NCBI RefSeq assembly: GCF_007752135.1
Contig: NZ_CP036298.1
Location: forward strand, 1,240,001 to 1,304,000
Origin: Aureliella helgolandensis
GTDB lineage: Bacteria > Planctomycetota > Planctomycetia > Pirellulales > Pirellulaceae
Reading direction: 5' to 3'
DNA: 64,000 bases
Below, one piece after another: positions 16,998-25,005 of this stretch. Made by a program: the position numbers and the translations under genes. How positions within the stretch are numbered: the stretch's first letter is position 1; the number at the start of each line of letters is the position of its first letter. The notes under the pieces were generated by a model. The model was not told where the DNA came from. It saw only the letters and a program-made list of their open reading frames with translations, and made no database searches.

Positions 16998-17822
16998 TTA
17001 TTGCAGCAATTTCGGTATCGCCGGCCCATCCCCTGAGGGCGGCATCGCAGGGCTCGCGGGTGGAGCGGGAGTGGGGCCTGGTGTGGCTGGGGCGACGCGG
17101 GCGGGGGGGGGCGCTGAAGCTGGAGAGCTGCCAGGCATAAAATCACCCAATCCCGCACCCGACAACCAAGCCAGGAAGAGCGTGACCCCAAAATAGAGCA
17201 TGTAGAGTAGCAGCGACGACGCAATCTCAAGCTCGAAGGCGGCAAGTGCGGCGAACGTGCCCAGCGCGACCATCACCGGCACAAAAATGGCCAGGTCGAA
17301 ACTCGTGTTCTCAACCATGCCACCAGTGTTGCCATTGATGTAGCTTGGTAGAAAGCCGTAGATGCCCCAAGTGGCGGCAAACACCACTCCGCAGATCCCG
17401 CACCGAATGAGCAATTCCTTCCCCGTGTATCCTGCTTTTTCATCGTCCCGCAGGAACCAATAGCCGAGGAAGGCGAGTGGGAAAGCGAGGGTGAGTGCGC
17501 CCAGCGGTAGCAAGACTGTTGGCGGCCCACCACTCAATCCAAGCCCCAGGGCTAGCCCCGTGATGACCAGGCTCGAGAGAGCCACGGTCATGATCACCGG
17601 CAGGCTGAGCTTAACCTCCTCGCGCCGAATGGGCTTGAAGATGGATCGCCCCTTGGAATCCTTGGGACCCGCCTCATCGGGCGCATGAATGACGACCTCG
17701 TCGGCCTTCTCCGGGATCTTCAGCTGCTTTTGACAGTTGGGGCACGGACCGGTCTTCCCCGCAAATTTATCGCTTACACTGAACCGCTTCAGGCAGCCAG
17801 GACAAGTAACTGTAATTGCCAT
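16998..17822 (-). CDS. Zinc-ribbon polytopic membrane protein
   Basis: Not a named family. The N-terminal zinc-ribbon has CPGCLKRF (about 9-16) and CPNCQKQL (about 27-34), a layout frequent in planctomycete membrane proteins. Residues about 75-235 contain six or seven hydrophobic helices. The C-terminus is a Pro/Ala-rich tail with repeated PAPP and PASP elements (about 240-270). It is the first gene of the putative PqiA-MCE operon and separates from trmL by a 72-base divergent spacer. Zinc-ribbon plus helices echoes PqiA, so it may be a second membrane partner; this is inference. Confidence 0.7.
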   Translation of the reverse strand: MAITVTCPGCLKRFSVSDKFAGKTGPCPNCQKQLKIPEKADEVVIHAPDEAGPKDSKGRSIFKPIRREEVKLSLPVIMTVALSSLVITGLALGLGLSGGPPTVLLPLGALTLAFPLAFLGYWFLRDDEKAGYTGKELLIRCGICGVVFAATWGIYGFLPSYINGNTGGMVENTSFDLAIFVPVMVALGTFAALAAFELEIASSLLLYMLYFGVTLFLAWLSGAGLGDFMPGSSPASAPPPARVAPATPGPTPAPPASPAMPPSGDGPAIPKLLQ

Positions 17823-17894
17823 AAGATAGTATTGAGTCGAGGAGTATTCGGAATGGCTAAATCTACAACACTGCTTTTATAAAAGAGTTAATCC

Positions 17895-18428
17895 ATGACC
17901 GCCACTGGGAGCGCCGCCGCTTCGCTTGAGTCCCCGCCGCTGCACGTGGTGCTCTATCAGCCCGAAATTCCCCAGAATACTGGTAACATTGGCCGCACTT
18001 GCGTGGCTCTGGGTGCCAAATTATGGATGGTTCGACCCGTTGGGTTTCGTCTCGATTCCTCCCAGTTGAAACGCTCCGGCATGGACTACTGGAACGATCT
18101 CGACTGGGAGTTGGTCGACAATTGGCAGCATCTTCGAGAGCGATTGGCTCTCGACAACGTGTGGCTTGTTACCAAGTACGGGGAGCAGCGTTATTGCGAT
18201 GTTACCTATCAACGTGGTGATATTCTAGTCTTTGGGAACGAATCGAGTGGTTTGCCCGATTCGATCCACGCGGAATTTGCAGATCGTCAAATATGCCTGC
18301 CCATGCCGGGCCCGGTTCGCTGCCTGAACCTTGCCACGACTGCTGGCATTGCGATCTATGAGGCCGCGCGTCAATTGCAGCTGTTCGATCAAGAGTGCGC
18401 TTCTGCGGAGCCCCCGCATGCCTCTTGA
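17895..18428 (+). CDS. trmL: tRNA (cytidine/uridine-34 2'-O)-methyltransferase
   Basis: SPOUT-fold methyltransferase that modifies the wobble nucleotide 34 of leucine tRNAs. The N-terminal strand VVLYQPEIPQNTGNIGRTC (about 19-37) and the C-terminal knot with FGNESSGLP (about 115-123) and CLNLATTAGIAIYEA (about 139-153) are the family motifs; the usual SLNLS appears as CLNLA. 177 residues, family length, with a poorly conserved 14-residue Ala/Ser leader. The last 11 bases overlap the next gene on the same strand. Confidence 0.88.
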   Translation: MTATGSAAASLESPPLHVVLYQPEIPQNTGNIGRTCVALGAKLWMVRPVGFRLDSSQLKRSGMDYWNDLDWELVDNWQHLRERLALDNVWLVTKYGEQRYCDVTYQRGDILVFGNESSGLPDSIHAEFADRQICLPMPGPVRCLNLATTAGIAIYEAARQLQLFDQECASAEPPHAS

Positions 18429-20946
18429 GATCGCAGGGCCGTGGCACCGCGGCGACCGATACGTACGCCAGTGTTGCAGCATCGTTGTCATGCTGAGCTG
18501 CCTGGGGAGTTGTCCACTGCTGGCTGAGGACGCTGAGGATCGAACCCTGCGCGCGATGCAGCAGATGGGGCTAACGACCAGTGCGATTGAGTACGCGCGA
18601 ACTCGCCGGGATTTGGTGGCCACCGATAGCAATCAGCAGGCTAAATGGACGCAGCGCATCATGGAATGCTATGCCCAGGCCGCGGTCCGCGAAGCCGCGC
18701 AAGCGACCGAGTACTGGGCGGACAGCCAAGCCGAGTATCGGAAGTTCGCGCAAGAGTTTCCCTCCAGCCCACGTTTGCCATGGCTGAAGTGGCAGCTGGC
18801 GCGTTGCGATTTTTTGCATGCTCAGTCTGCGCTGGCCTCCTTCCTGGCCGCTCCCGCCAATACCCAGATTCGTGAGGAGGCGTTGGGACTGGTTCGCGCG
18901 GTCGCCCGCCTATTGGAGGAACTGGAGGAAGACATCAAACGCCGCTTGCCACTGGCGGCTAGACAGAATGCGCTGGGGGGCGCGGAAGCCCCGGCCGAAG
19001 AGCTGCACGAGCTTTCCGTCGATGGGGCGCTGCTGCTGTGCGAGGCGCTGCTGATCCGAGCGCGACTCTATGAGGCCAACAGCAGCGATCGCATTGCAGC
19101 GGCCACCATGGTCGATGCTCAGGCGTCAGATGTGCTCTCCCGGACTGAGCAGGATTGGCAATCCCGACAGCCACTGCGCGTCGCCCAAGCGGCCAGCTGG
19201 CTTGACCTTGGCCGCGCTCCTGAAGCCTTGCTGGTACTTGAGGAACTCGCGAGGGAGGCTCCGCTGGAGACAACGCGGACTCGCGCTGCCACACTCGCCA
19301 TTGCCCACCTGAGTACCCATCAGGAGAACAGCCGGGCACAGTCCCTGCTAACGCTTCTGCCAGCTACCGACCCTGAATTCGAGTTGGCGAGTCTGCAGAT
19401 CGAGATTTCTGAGTTGCAGAGTCTGCCCGAAGATCGCCGCGAGGCGGCGATGAGTCAAATACTGGCGCGAGCTAAGCATATCGGTCTCCAGTTCGGTGAC
19501 TATTGGCGAAATCGAGCCGATGCTCTCCTGTTGGGATCGGTTGCAACTACCGAAAACACGCCCGCCAGCTCTACCGCCCTACAGCTCATGGCAGTCGAAG
19601 TGCGCCAATTGCTCGCCGCGGAAAATCTTGCCGATGCACAAGCGAAGCTCGTGCAGTATCGCGATATCGAGTCGGCAGCTGGCAGAGGCGGCAACGCGAT
19701 CAAAATAGCCTCGCAGGCAGCCGCCCTCTATGCCCGCCAGGGGCAATGGGCTCGGGCCGTTCAGGTATTGCAACCTACCACGCAGAAATTTTCCTCCGAG
19801 CCCGCAGCGGCCGAGGCGCATTTGTTGGTCTTGGCCTCGCTGCAACGCTTGCTGCAAGCCTCGCCCGCTGATCCTCAACTGGCCCGCCAATATGAACAGG
19901 GACTGAAGGAGCAACTGGAGCTTTGGCCCGATGCGGAAGCAACGCAAAAGCCACTAGCGTGGAGCGTCTTGTGGTGGGCTGGGCAGCAGCGGCATGCGGA
20001 GCTGCTGCAATTGCTCACCGCTCGCCTAACGCGATCTGCGGATGCTGCTGTTGTGAAGGAAACGCTGTGGCTATGGCTGGAGCAGTTCGGCGTGCTTGCG
20101 CAATCCGAACAACGGCTTGCTGCATTGGATGCGTTGAAAACCGCCTGGGACGGTCCCGTGGATGGATCGAGAGCACCGTCTGCGGCTCACGCCGTGAGCG
20201 AAGTTCGCAATGCGACTTCCGTGAACGTCGAACTGACTCGGTTGTTTGCCTCCGAAATCGCACGACTATCGACTCCCGAAGAACAGCAGCAGCGGCTGCG
20301 CGCATTGGCGAAGTTGTCGGTCGCCGAATTGTCGAGTGACTGGCAACAATTGGCCATTGCTCTCCGATTGCTCGTGGCTGTTCGGAGTCAAACGCTGAAC
20401 ACGGTAGCTCAGATCGCCGACCAGTGGCAGCCGTTGGGATTGCCCGCCGGAATTCGAGTGGTGCTTGCTCCTCCTCTGGTCGACGCGATCGACGAAACTC
20501 CTGCTGAGCAGCACGTAGAATGGGCCCGCCAGCTCAAGTTGGCGGAAGATTGGTCTTCGGAATTGATCCATCATTCCAACACATTGACCCAAGCCATCGG
20601 CCAGCGTTTGGCCGGCTGGTTGCAAGGGCCAAGCAGTTCTTTGGAGGGCTTAACCGAATTGACGGAGCAGGCGCCGCGAGATGCCAATTTGCAGATGCAA
20701 TTGGCGCAGGCTCTGGCAGAATCGGGCGAGGCACGTTGGCAAGACTCGTCGAACATCGCGCGGCGCGTCATTGTTGGAACGCAAGCCGGAAGCCCGCTCA
20801 ACTATGCTGCTCGCTGGAGGTTGATTCGCAATTTGCAAGCGGGTGGGGATGCCGACAAGGCACGGGAAGCAGCCCAGCTCTTGCTCGCCACACAACGGAT
20901 CGATGACCCCGTATGGCAAGCTCGTTTCGAGTCCGCAGCCAAGTAA
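18418..20946 (+). CDS. Large secreted TPR-like helical protein
   Basis: Function not recognised. The ATG at 18418 is preferred: GGAG lies seven bases upstream and the product begins with a signal-type segment (CCSIVVMLSCLGSCPLLA, about 19-36); the longer frame would lie inside trmL. The mature 800-residue protein is almost wholly helical with many Ala, Leu, Glu, Gln, Arg and Trp, and short TPR-like pairs (SWLDLGRAPEALLVLEELAR; QAAALYARQGQWARAVQVL). Planctomycete genomes often carry such proteins as periplasmic scaffolds. It overlaps trmL by 11 bases, so the two are coupled. No catalytic motif seen. Confidence 0.8.
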   Translation: MPLEIAGPWHRGDRYVRQCCSIVVMLSCLGSCPLLAEDAEDRTLRAMQQMGLTTSAIEYARTRRDLVATDSNQQAKWTQRIMECYAQAAVREAAQATEYWADSQAEYRKFAQEFPSSPRLPWLKWQLARCDFLHAQSALASFLAAPANTQIREEALGLVRAVARLLEELEEDIKRRLPLAARQNALGGAEAPAEELHELSVDGALLLCEALLIRARLYEANSSDRIAAATMVDAQASDVLSRTEQDWQSRQPLRVAQAASWLDLGRAPEALLVLEELAREAPLETTRTRAATLAIAHLSTHQENSRAQSLLTLLPATDPEFELASLQIEISELQSLPEDRREAAMSQILARAKHIGLQFGDYWRNRADALLLGSVATTENTPASSTALQLMAVEVRQLLAAENLADAQAKLVQYRDIESAAGRGGNAIKIASQAAALYARQGQWARAVQVLQPTTQKFSSEPAAAEAHLLVLASLQRLLQASPADPQLARQYEQGLKEQLELWPDAEATQKPLAWSVLWWAGQQRHAELLQLLTARLTRSADAAVVKETLWLWLEQFGVLAQSEQRLAALDALKTAWDGPVDGSRAPSAAHAVSEVRNATSVNVELTRLFASEIARLSTPEEQQQRLRALAKLSVAELSSDWQQLAIALRLLVAVRSQTLNTVAQIADQWQPLGLPAGIRVVLAPPLVDAIDETPAEQHVEWARQLKLAEDWSSELIHHSNTLTQAIGQRLAGWLQGPSSSLEGLTELTEQAPRDANLQMQLAQALAESGEARWQDSSNIARRVIVGTQAGSPLNYAARWRLIRNLQAGGDADKAREAAQLLLATQRIDDPVWQARFESAAK

Positions 20947-20990
20947 GCTTAGCCCCCGTAGACGCTTGCTCCAAAGCTTCTCGCGGAATA

Positions 20991-21044
20991 TTGGCAGGAA
21001 GATGTTTGGCAGGAAGATAGATAGCCTTGGTATTTTCCTGCCAA
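20991..21044. terminator. Hairpin between convergent genes, with duplicated left arm
   Basis: TTGGCAGGAA occurs twice (20991-21000 and 21006-21015) as part of a 15-bp direct repeat, and its reverse complement TTCCTGCCAA lies at 21035-21044. Either left arm can pair with the right arm to give a 10-bp stem. Position between the TPR-like gene and cysK, which converge, fits a bidirectional terminator. Confidence 0.55.
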
Positions 21045-21072
21045 CTTTCAGAACTCAAATCTAGGCAAAGCT

Positions 21073-22014
21073 CTAGGTTCCCAGGTCGCCGAACAGAGGG
21101 GTCGACAGGTAGCGCTCGCCCAGACTGCACATGATCGTCACAATCCGCTTCCCCTTGAACTCGGGGCGGGCGGCGACTTGAGCGGCGGCCCACATGTTGG
21201 AACCGCTGCTGATTCCGGCAACGATCCCTTCGTGTTTGGCCAGTCGACGTCCCCACTCAAAGGCGTCCTCGTCTTCGACCGACACGACATCATCGATGAT
21301 CGACATGTCGAGGTTGCCGGGAATGAACCCAGCACCAATGCCTTGAATGCGGTGTTTGCCTGGTTGTCCGCCAGCGATGACCGCGCTGTGCTTGGGCTCA
21401 ACTGCAATCGCTTTGAAGTTTGGGTTCACACTTTTTAGGTAGCGTGCCACGCCGGTCAAAGTACCGCCCGTTCCCACACCAGCGACGATGGCATCGATGT
21501 TGTGCCCACTGTCTTCCCAGATTTCAGGGCCGGTGGTCTGTTCATGAATTGCCGGGTTGGCTGGATTTTCGAACTGCTGTGGCATGAAGCCGTGAGGATC
21601 CTTGTCGACCAATTCCTGCGCCTTGGCGATGGCGCCGTTCATGCCTTCGGCGGCCGGGGTGAGCACGAGGTTGGCTCCCATGGCACGCAGCAGGGCGCGG
21701 CGTTCGACGGACATCGATTCAGGCATCGTGAGCGTCAGTCGGTAGCCTTTGGCTGCACACACGAAGGCCAAGGCAATTCCGGTATTTCCGCTGGTGGGCT
21801 CGACGATGTGGGTGTCTTGATTGATCTTGCCATCGCGTTCCCCCGCTTCGATCATCGCTACGCCGATGCGGTCTTTGACGCTGTTTAAAGGTTGGAAAAA
21901 CTCACATTTGGCAAAGACCGTTGCTCCCCCCTCAGGGATCAGGCGATTAATTTGAATCATCGGGGTATCGCCAATAGCCTGAGGGGTACTAGCGTAGGTC
22001 TTGCCGCGTGCCAT
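21073..22014 (-). CDS. cysK: Cysteine synthase A (O-acetylserine sulfhydrylase)
   Basis: PLP enzyme that makes L-cysteine from O-acetylserine and sulfide. The PLP-binding Lys47 lies in NSVKDR, the substrate loop TSGNTG at 74-79, the cofactor phosphate loop GVGTGGT in the middle, and SSGSN near the C-terminus. 313 residues, family length, from ATG 22014. It stands alone between convergent and unlinked neighbours. A cystathionine beta-synthase-like role is possible within the fold family but the start and loops match CysK best. Confidence 0.93.
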   Translation of the reverse strand: MARGKTYASTPQAIGDTPMIQINRLIPEGGATVFAKCEFFQPLNSVKDRIGVAMIEAGERDGKINQDTHIVEPTSGNTGIALAFVCAAKGYRLTLTMPESMSVERRALLRAMGANLVLTPAAEGMNGAIAKAQELVDKDPHGFMPQQFENPANPAIHEQTTGPEIWEDSGHNIDAIVAGVGTGGTLTGVARYLKSVNPNFKAIAVEPKHSAVIAGGQPGKHRIQGIGAGFIPGNLDMSIIDDVVSVEDEDAFEWGRRLAKHEGIVAGISSGSNMWAAAQVAARPEFKGKRIVTIMCSLGERYLSTPLFGDLGT

Positions 22015-22188
22015 CTTATCTTCCTAACCGAAAACTAGTTCTAAAGTGGTGATGCCATTGCGAAATCGAGAATCTGCAGCGCCGCCCTGTGCATTGTTTT
22101 CAAGGTTGAAACCTAGGCAAGATGGGCTCTGCACGTGTCGCTGGCTGCTATATCATCCGTTATACCATTTGTTGATGGCAATGGCAGT

Positions 22189-23319
22189 TTAGGAAGCTGG
22201 GCCAAAGGCGGCGATTAGCCCGGCAAGCTGGGCTTCCCCATGCAAGCTGGAGAGACTGATTCGCAAGCGAGCTGTCCCCGCGGGGACGGTTGGGGGCCGT
22301 ATGGCAGGAATGCGATAGCCAACCAGCTCCAAACGCTTGGCCAGCGCCAAGGCCGATTTCTCGGAGCCAATGATCACAGGCACAATGGGGCTGTCTCCCA
22401 TCGGTACGTTCCAGCCCGCAGCGGACAGTTGTCGGCGGAGTTGCCGGGAGGCTTCACGCAGTGTTCGCCGCTCGACTTGGGTCTCGCCTAGCAAGCGAAG
22501 CGAGGCCAGGGCCCCGGCAGCAACCGGCGCAGGCATGGCTGTACTAAACAGATAGCTCCGGCAGTGGTTGACCAGATATTCAATGGGGGCTGCCGCCCCG
22601 CACGCATAGCCGCCGATGCTACCGAGGGCCTTGCTAAGGGTCCCCAGCTTCAGCAACACCTGCTCTTCCAGTCTGAGCTCTTCCAGCAGACCACCACCGC
22701 GCGGGCCATAGACCCCCGTCGCATGCGCCTCATCGACCACGAGCCCACAATCGAAACGACGGCACACTTCGGACAAATCTTCCAGTGGTGCCGCGTCGCC
22801 ATCCATGCTGAAAATGGACTCCGTCACCAGCATTACCTTTGCATACTCGTGGCGATGTTGGCTGAGAAAATCTGCGACATATTGCGTTTGAAGGTGCGGA
22901 TAAACCTGCCGGTGAGCACGGCTTAGGCGAATGCCGTCGATCAGGCTGGCGTGGTTGAGTTGATCGCTCAGCACCAGATCGCCGTCGGTTGCAAGGCATG
23001 CGAGCGTCCCCAGATTGCAGCCAAACCCGCTGCTAAAGGTGATGCAGTCCGCTTGGCCTGACAATTTTGCCAATTCCGTTTCGAGCTGAGAATGGAGCGG
23101 GCTGTATCCGCCAATCACGGGGCTAGCACCACTACCCCAGCCCTGCTCTGCCGCTTGTTGGACCGCTGCAATCACGCTGCTATGGCGACGGAATCCTAGA
23201 TAATCGTTGCTGCCAAAATCGATCACGGGCGAAGAAGGCGGTCCGCTACGCGCACGCTTCAGGTTGGCCCGTGCCTGACTCGCAGACTTCTGCTGGAAGA
23301 AGTCGGACCAATTATTCAT
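22189..23319 (-). CDS. bioF: 8-amino-7-oxononanoate synthase
   Basis: PLP enzyme of the alpha-oxoamine synthase family that condenses pimeloyl thioester and alanine in biotin synthesis. FGSNDYLG (35-42), the aspartate-histidine pair in DEAHATGVYG (D196, H199) and the PLP Lys230 in TLSKALGSIGG are in place. 376 residues. 2-amino-3-ketobutyrate CoA ligase (Kbl) is the main alternative; the short length and lack of other biotin genes here leave some doubt. It starts three bases after the HEAT gene stop, so the two are cotranscribed. Confidence 0.85.
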   Translation of the reverse strand: MNNWSDFFQQKSASQARANLKRARSGPPSSPVIDFGSNDYLGFRRHSSVIAAVQQAAEQGWGSGASPVIGGYSPLHSQLETELAKLSGQADCITFSSGFGCNLGTLACLATDGDLVLSDQLNHASLIDGIRLSRAHRQVYPHLQTQYVADFLSQHRHEYAKVMLVTESIFSMDGDAAPLEDLSEVCRRFDCGLVVDEAHATGVYGPRGGGLLEELRLEEQVLLKLGTLSKALGSIGGYACGAAAPIEYLVNHCRSYLFSTAMPAPVAAGALASLRLLGETQVERRTLREASRQLRRQLSAAGWNVPMGDSPIVPVIIGSEKSALALAKRLELVGYRIPAIRPPTVPAGTARLRISLSSLHGEAQLAGLIAAFGPAS

Positions 23320-23322
23320 GGC

Positions 23323-24726
23323 TTAGTTGGTTGGGGCTGCAGGGAAATGAGCCTTTCTCCAATCGGAGATGTATTGGCGACGCAGTTCTGCATTTTCTTC
23401 CGGGAGTGCCAACGAGTAGATGTTGGCCCCATACCGAGCGTCGGCGGTGTAATTGGCGAAGAATGCGTCGGGAGATCCTCCGGACAGCTTCATCGCGGTG
23501 GCCAGTGCCAGGTCGTTCATCTGCACCGTGTAGAACTGCTTTTCGCGGCGGATCGGCACTAGGGGACCGATGCCGGGGGGGCCCACGTCTGAGACGTCGA
23601 TTCCCAAATCACTCGGTAGGTCCAAGGCTTGCATCAAGTTTTCACGGGAGATCCGCACAATGGTGGTCTCATCCTCTAGAAAGGCGGCAACTTGAGGCAC
23701 GTCTGTTTCATCGCCAAAACGTAAAAAGCATTGCAACGCGAGCCGGCAGGTGGGGGGATCCGTATTGGGTTTGAGCTGTTTGCGAGCCACCAGCGTAACT
23801 TCGGGGATGCTGTGTTCCAAACCAACGATCATCGCGCGCCCCGCAAAGGAGTCGTGCGTCTTGGGAATCCACCCCGCCAGCAAGCGTTTGAGGCAAGCAC
23901 CGAATCCCTGTTTGGATAGATAGTGGGTGAGGGTGTACAGCGACAGATTTGTGTAGACGACTTCGCTGATTTCGACCGGGGTTGGTTGATCGACATTTCC
24001 GGCGGCCAGCAGGAGCGCGACGATATCGCCGATGTTGGAGTCCGAGGAGACGCGTTGCCGAAGACTAATTTCCAATGCCGCTTCATTGGCCAGCGTCATG
24101 ACACGCTGCGCTGCGGCCTTGGCGTCTTGCACCTTGAGTAAATTCGCGGTGGGGATTGCGGCATTGCTGCCAGCTTGGGGGACGCGTAGCACGCCTCCGA
24201 GTACCCCTTGCGCCTGAATGGCGAGCATCAGTTCATTTTGTTGCTTCACCGCTTCCAAGAATAGGAGTTTGCTGGTCCGCGAGGTTCCCACGACGCTGCG
24301 GAACACGTCCCAGCCCGGTAATCCGTAGGACTTGCGAGAATCGGCTTCGGTTAAGAACTTCTTGGAGAGCGCAGCGAACGTTTCTCTCTCGAAGCTTGCA
24401 ATGATCTCCGCTGCCCGTCGGCTGCTTTCCAGCGAGCTTTGCTTCCCCATTTTCTGGAGTCGCAAGACGGCGGGTTGGCCAATCTCAAGCAGGTGTTGGC
24501 TGGCTTGTTCTCGCTCATGGAACGCCGGAGAGTCGAGTTGGCCGATCCAGCTCTCGATGGTGTCAGACAGTCGCTCCATCGCGGTCGTATCCGCTTGAGG
24601 GGCAGCACTAGGCCTCTCTTCTGAAAACGCCAACTGGCCCCAAGCGACACTTAGTAGGCAGATCAAGAACCCGCAGAGCATCTGCACGGATGGACGAAGG
24701 GGAGTTGAGGAGGGGGAGCCGACCAT
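23323..24726 (-). CDS. Secreted HEAT-like repeat protein
   Basis: Function unknown. 467 residues with a signal peptide (about 13-35, cleavage near AFSEE). Residues about 48-110 contain a planctomycete-type HEAT segment (LDSPAFHEREQASQHLLEIG then PAVLRLQKM, SLESSRRAAEII), and further helical repeats follow to about 400. The C-terminus (about 410-467) is polar and helical, with GANIYSLALPEENAELRRQY. It immediately precedes bioF but no functional link to biotin is apparent. Confidence 0.75.
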   Translation of the reverse strand: MVGSPSSTPLRPSVQMLCGFLICLLSVAWGQLAFSEERPSAAPQADTTAMERLSDTIESWIGQLDSPAFHEREQASQHLLEIGQPAVLRLQKMGKQSSLESSRRAAEIIASFERETFAALSKKFLTEADSRKSYGLPGWDVFRSVVGTSRTSKLLFLEAVKQQNELMLAIQAQGVLGGVLRVPQAGSNAAIPTANLLKVQDAKAAAQRVMTLANEAALEISLRQRVSSDSNIGDIVALLLAAGNVDQPTPVEISEVVYTNLSLYTLTHYLSKQGFGACLKRLLAGWIPKTHDSFAGRAMIVGLEHSIPEVTLVARKQLKPNTDPPTCRLALQCFLRFGDETDVPQVAAFLEDETTIVRISRENLMQALDLPSDLGIDVSDVGPPGIGPLVPIRREKQFYTVQMNDLALATAMKLSGGSPDAFFANYTADARYGANIYSLALPEENAELRRQYISDWRKAHFPAAPTN

Positions 24727-24961
24727 GCACTCGTTGCCGTAGTAAATTGACTATCCTGAGGACAGGGGATTTGCGTCAAACACGCCAATCCACCCCAGAT
24801 ACTCGATCTTCTATCTTGCTATCGCCGCTCTGAGGCTACATTGCCAAAATAACGAGCTATGGCGTTGAGTCAAGCATTTTCCGATTTCAACCCGGGCTTA
24901 GCTTGGAAAGCCACCTGCCTGGGCCTCACAAACGGATTTGCCTCATGAATGCGCGGACAAA

Positions 24962-24990
24962 CAGGGTGAGCACGCGTGGTGCTCACCCTG
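24962..24990 (-). terminator. Terminator hairpin after secDF
   Basis: A perfect 12-bp stem (CAGGGTGAGCAC at 24962-24973 and its complement at 24979-24990) with a 5-base loop, 15 bases downstream of the secDF stop on the minus strand and followed by TTTGT. Strong stem with a short T-run is consistent with intrinsic termination. Confidence 0.7.
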
Positions 24991-25005
24991 CGGCCGCGAC
25001 GTGCG

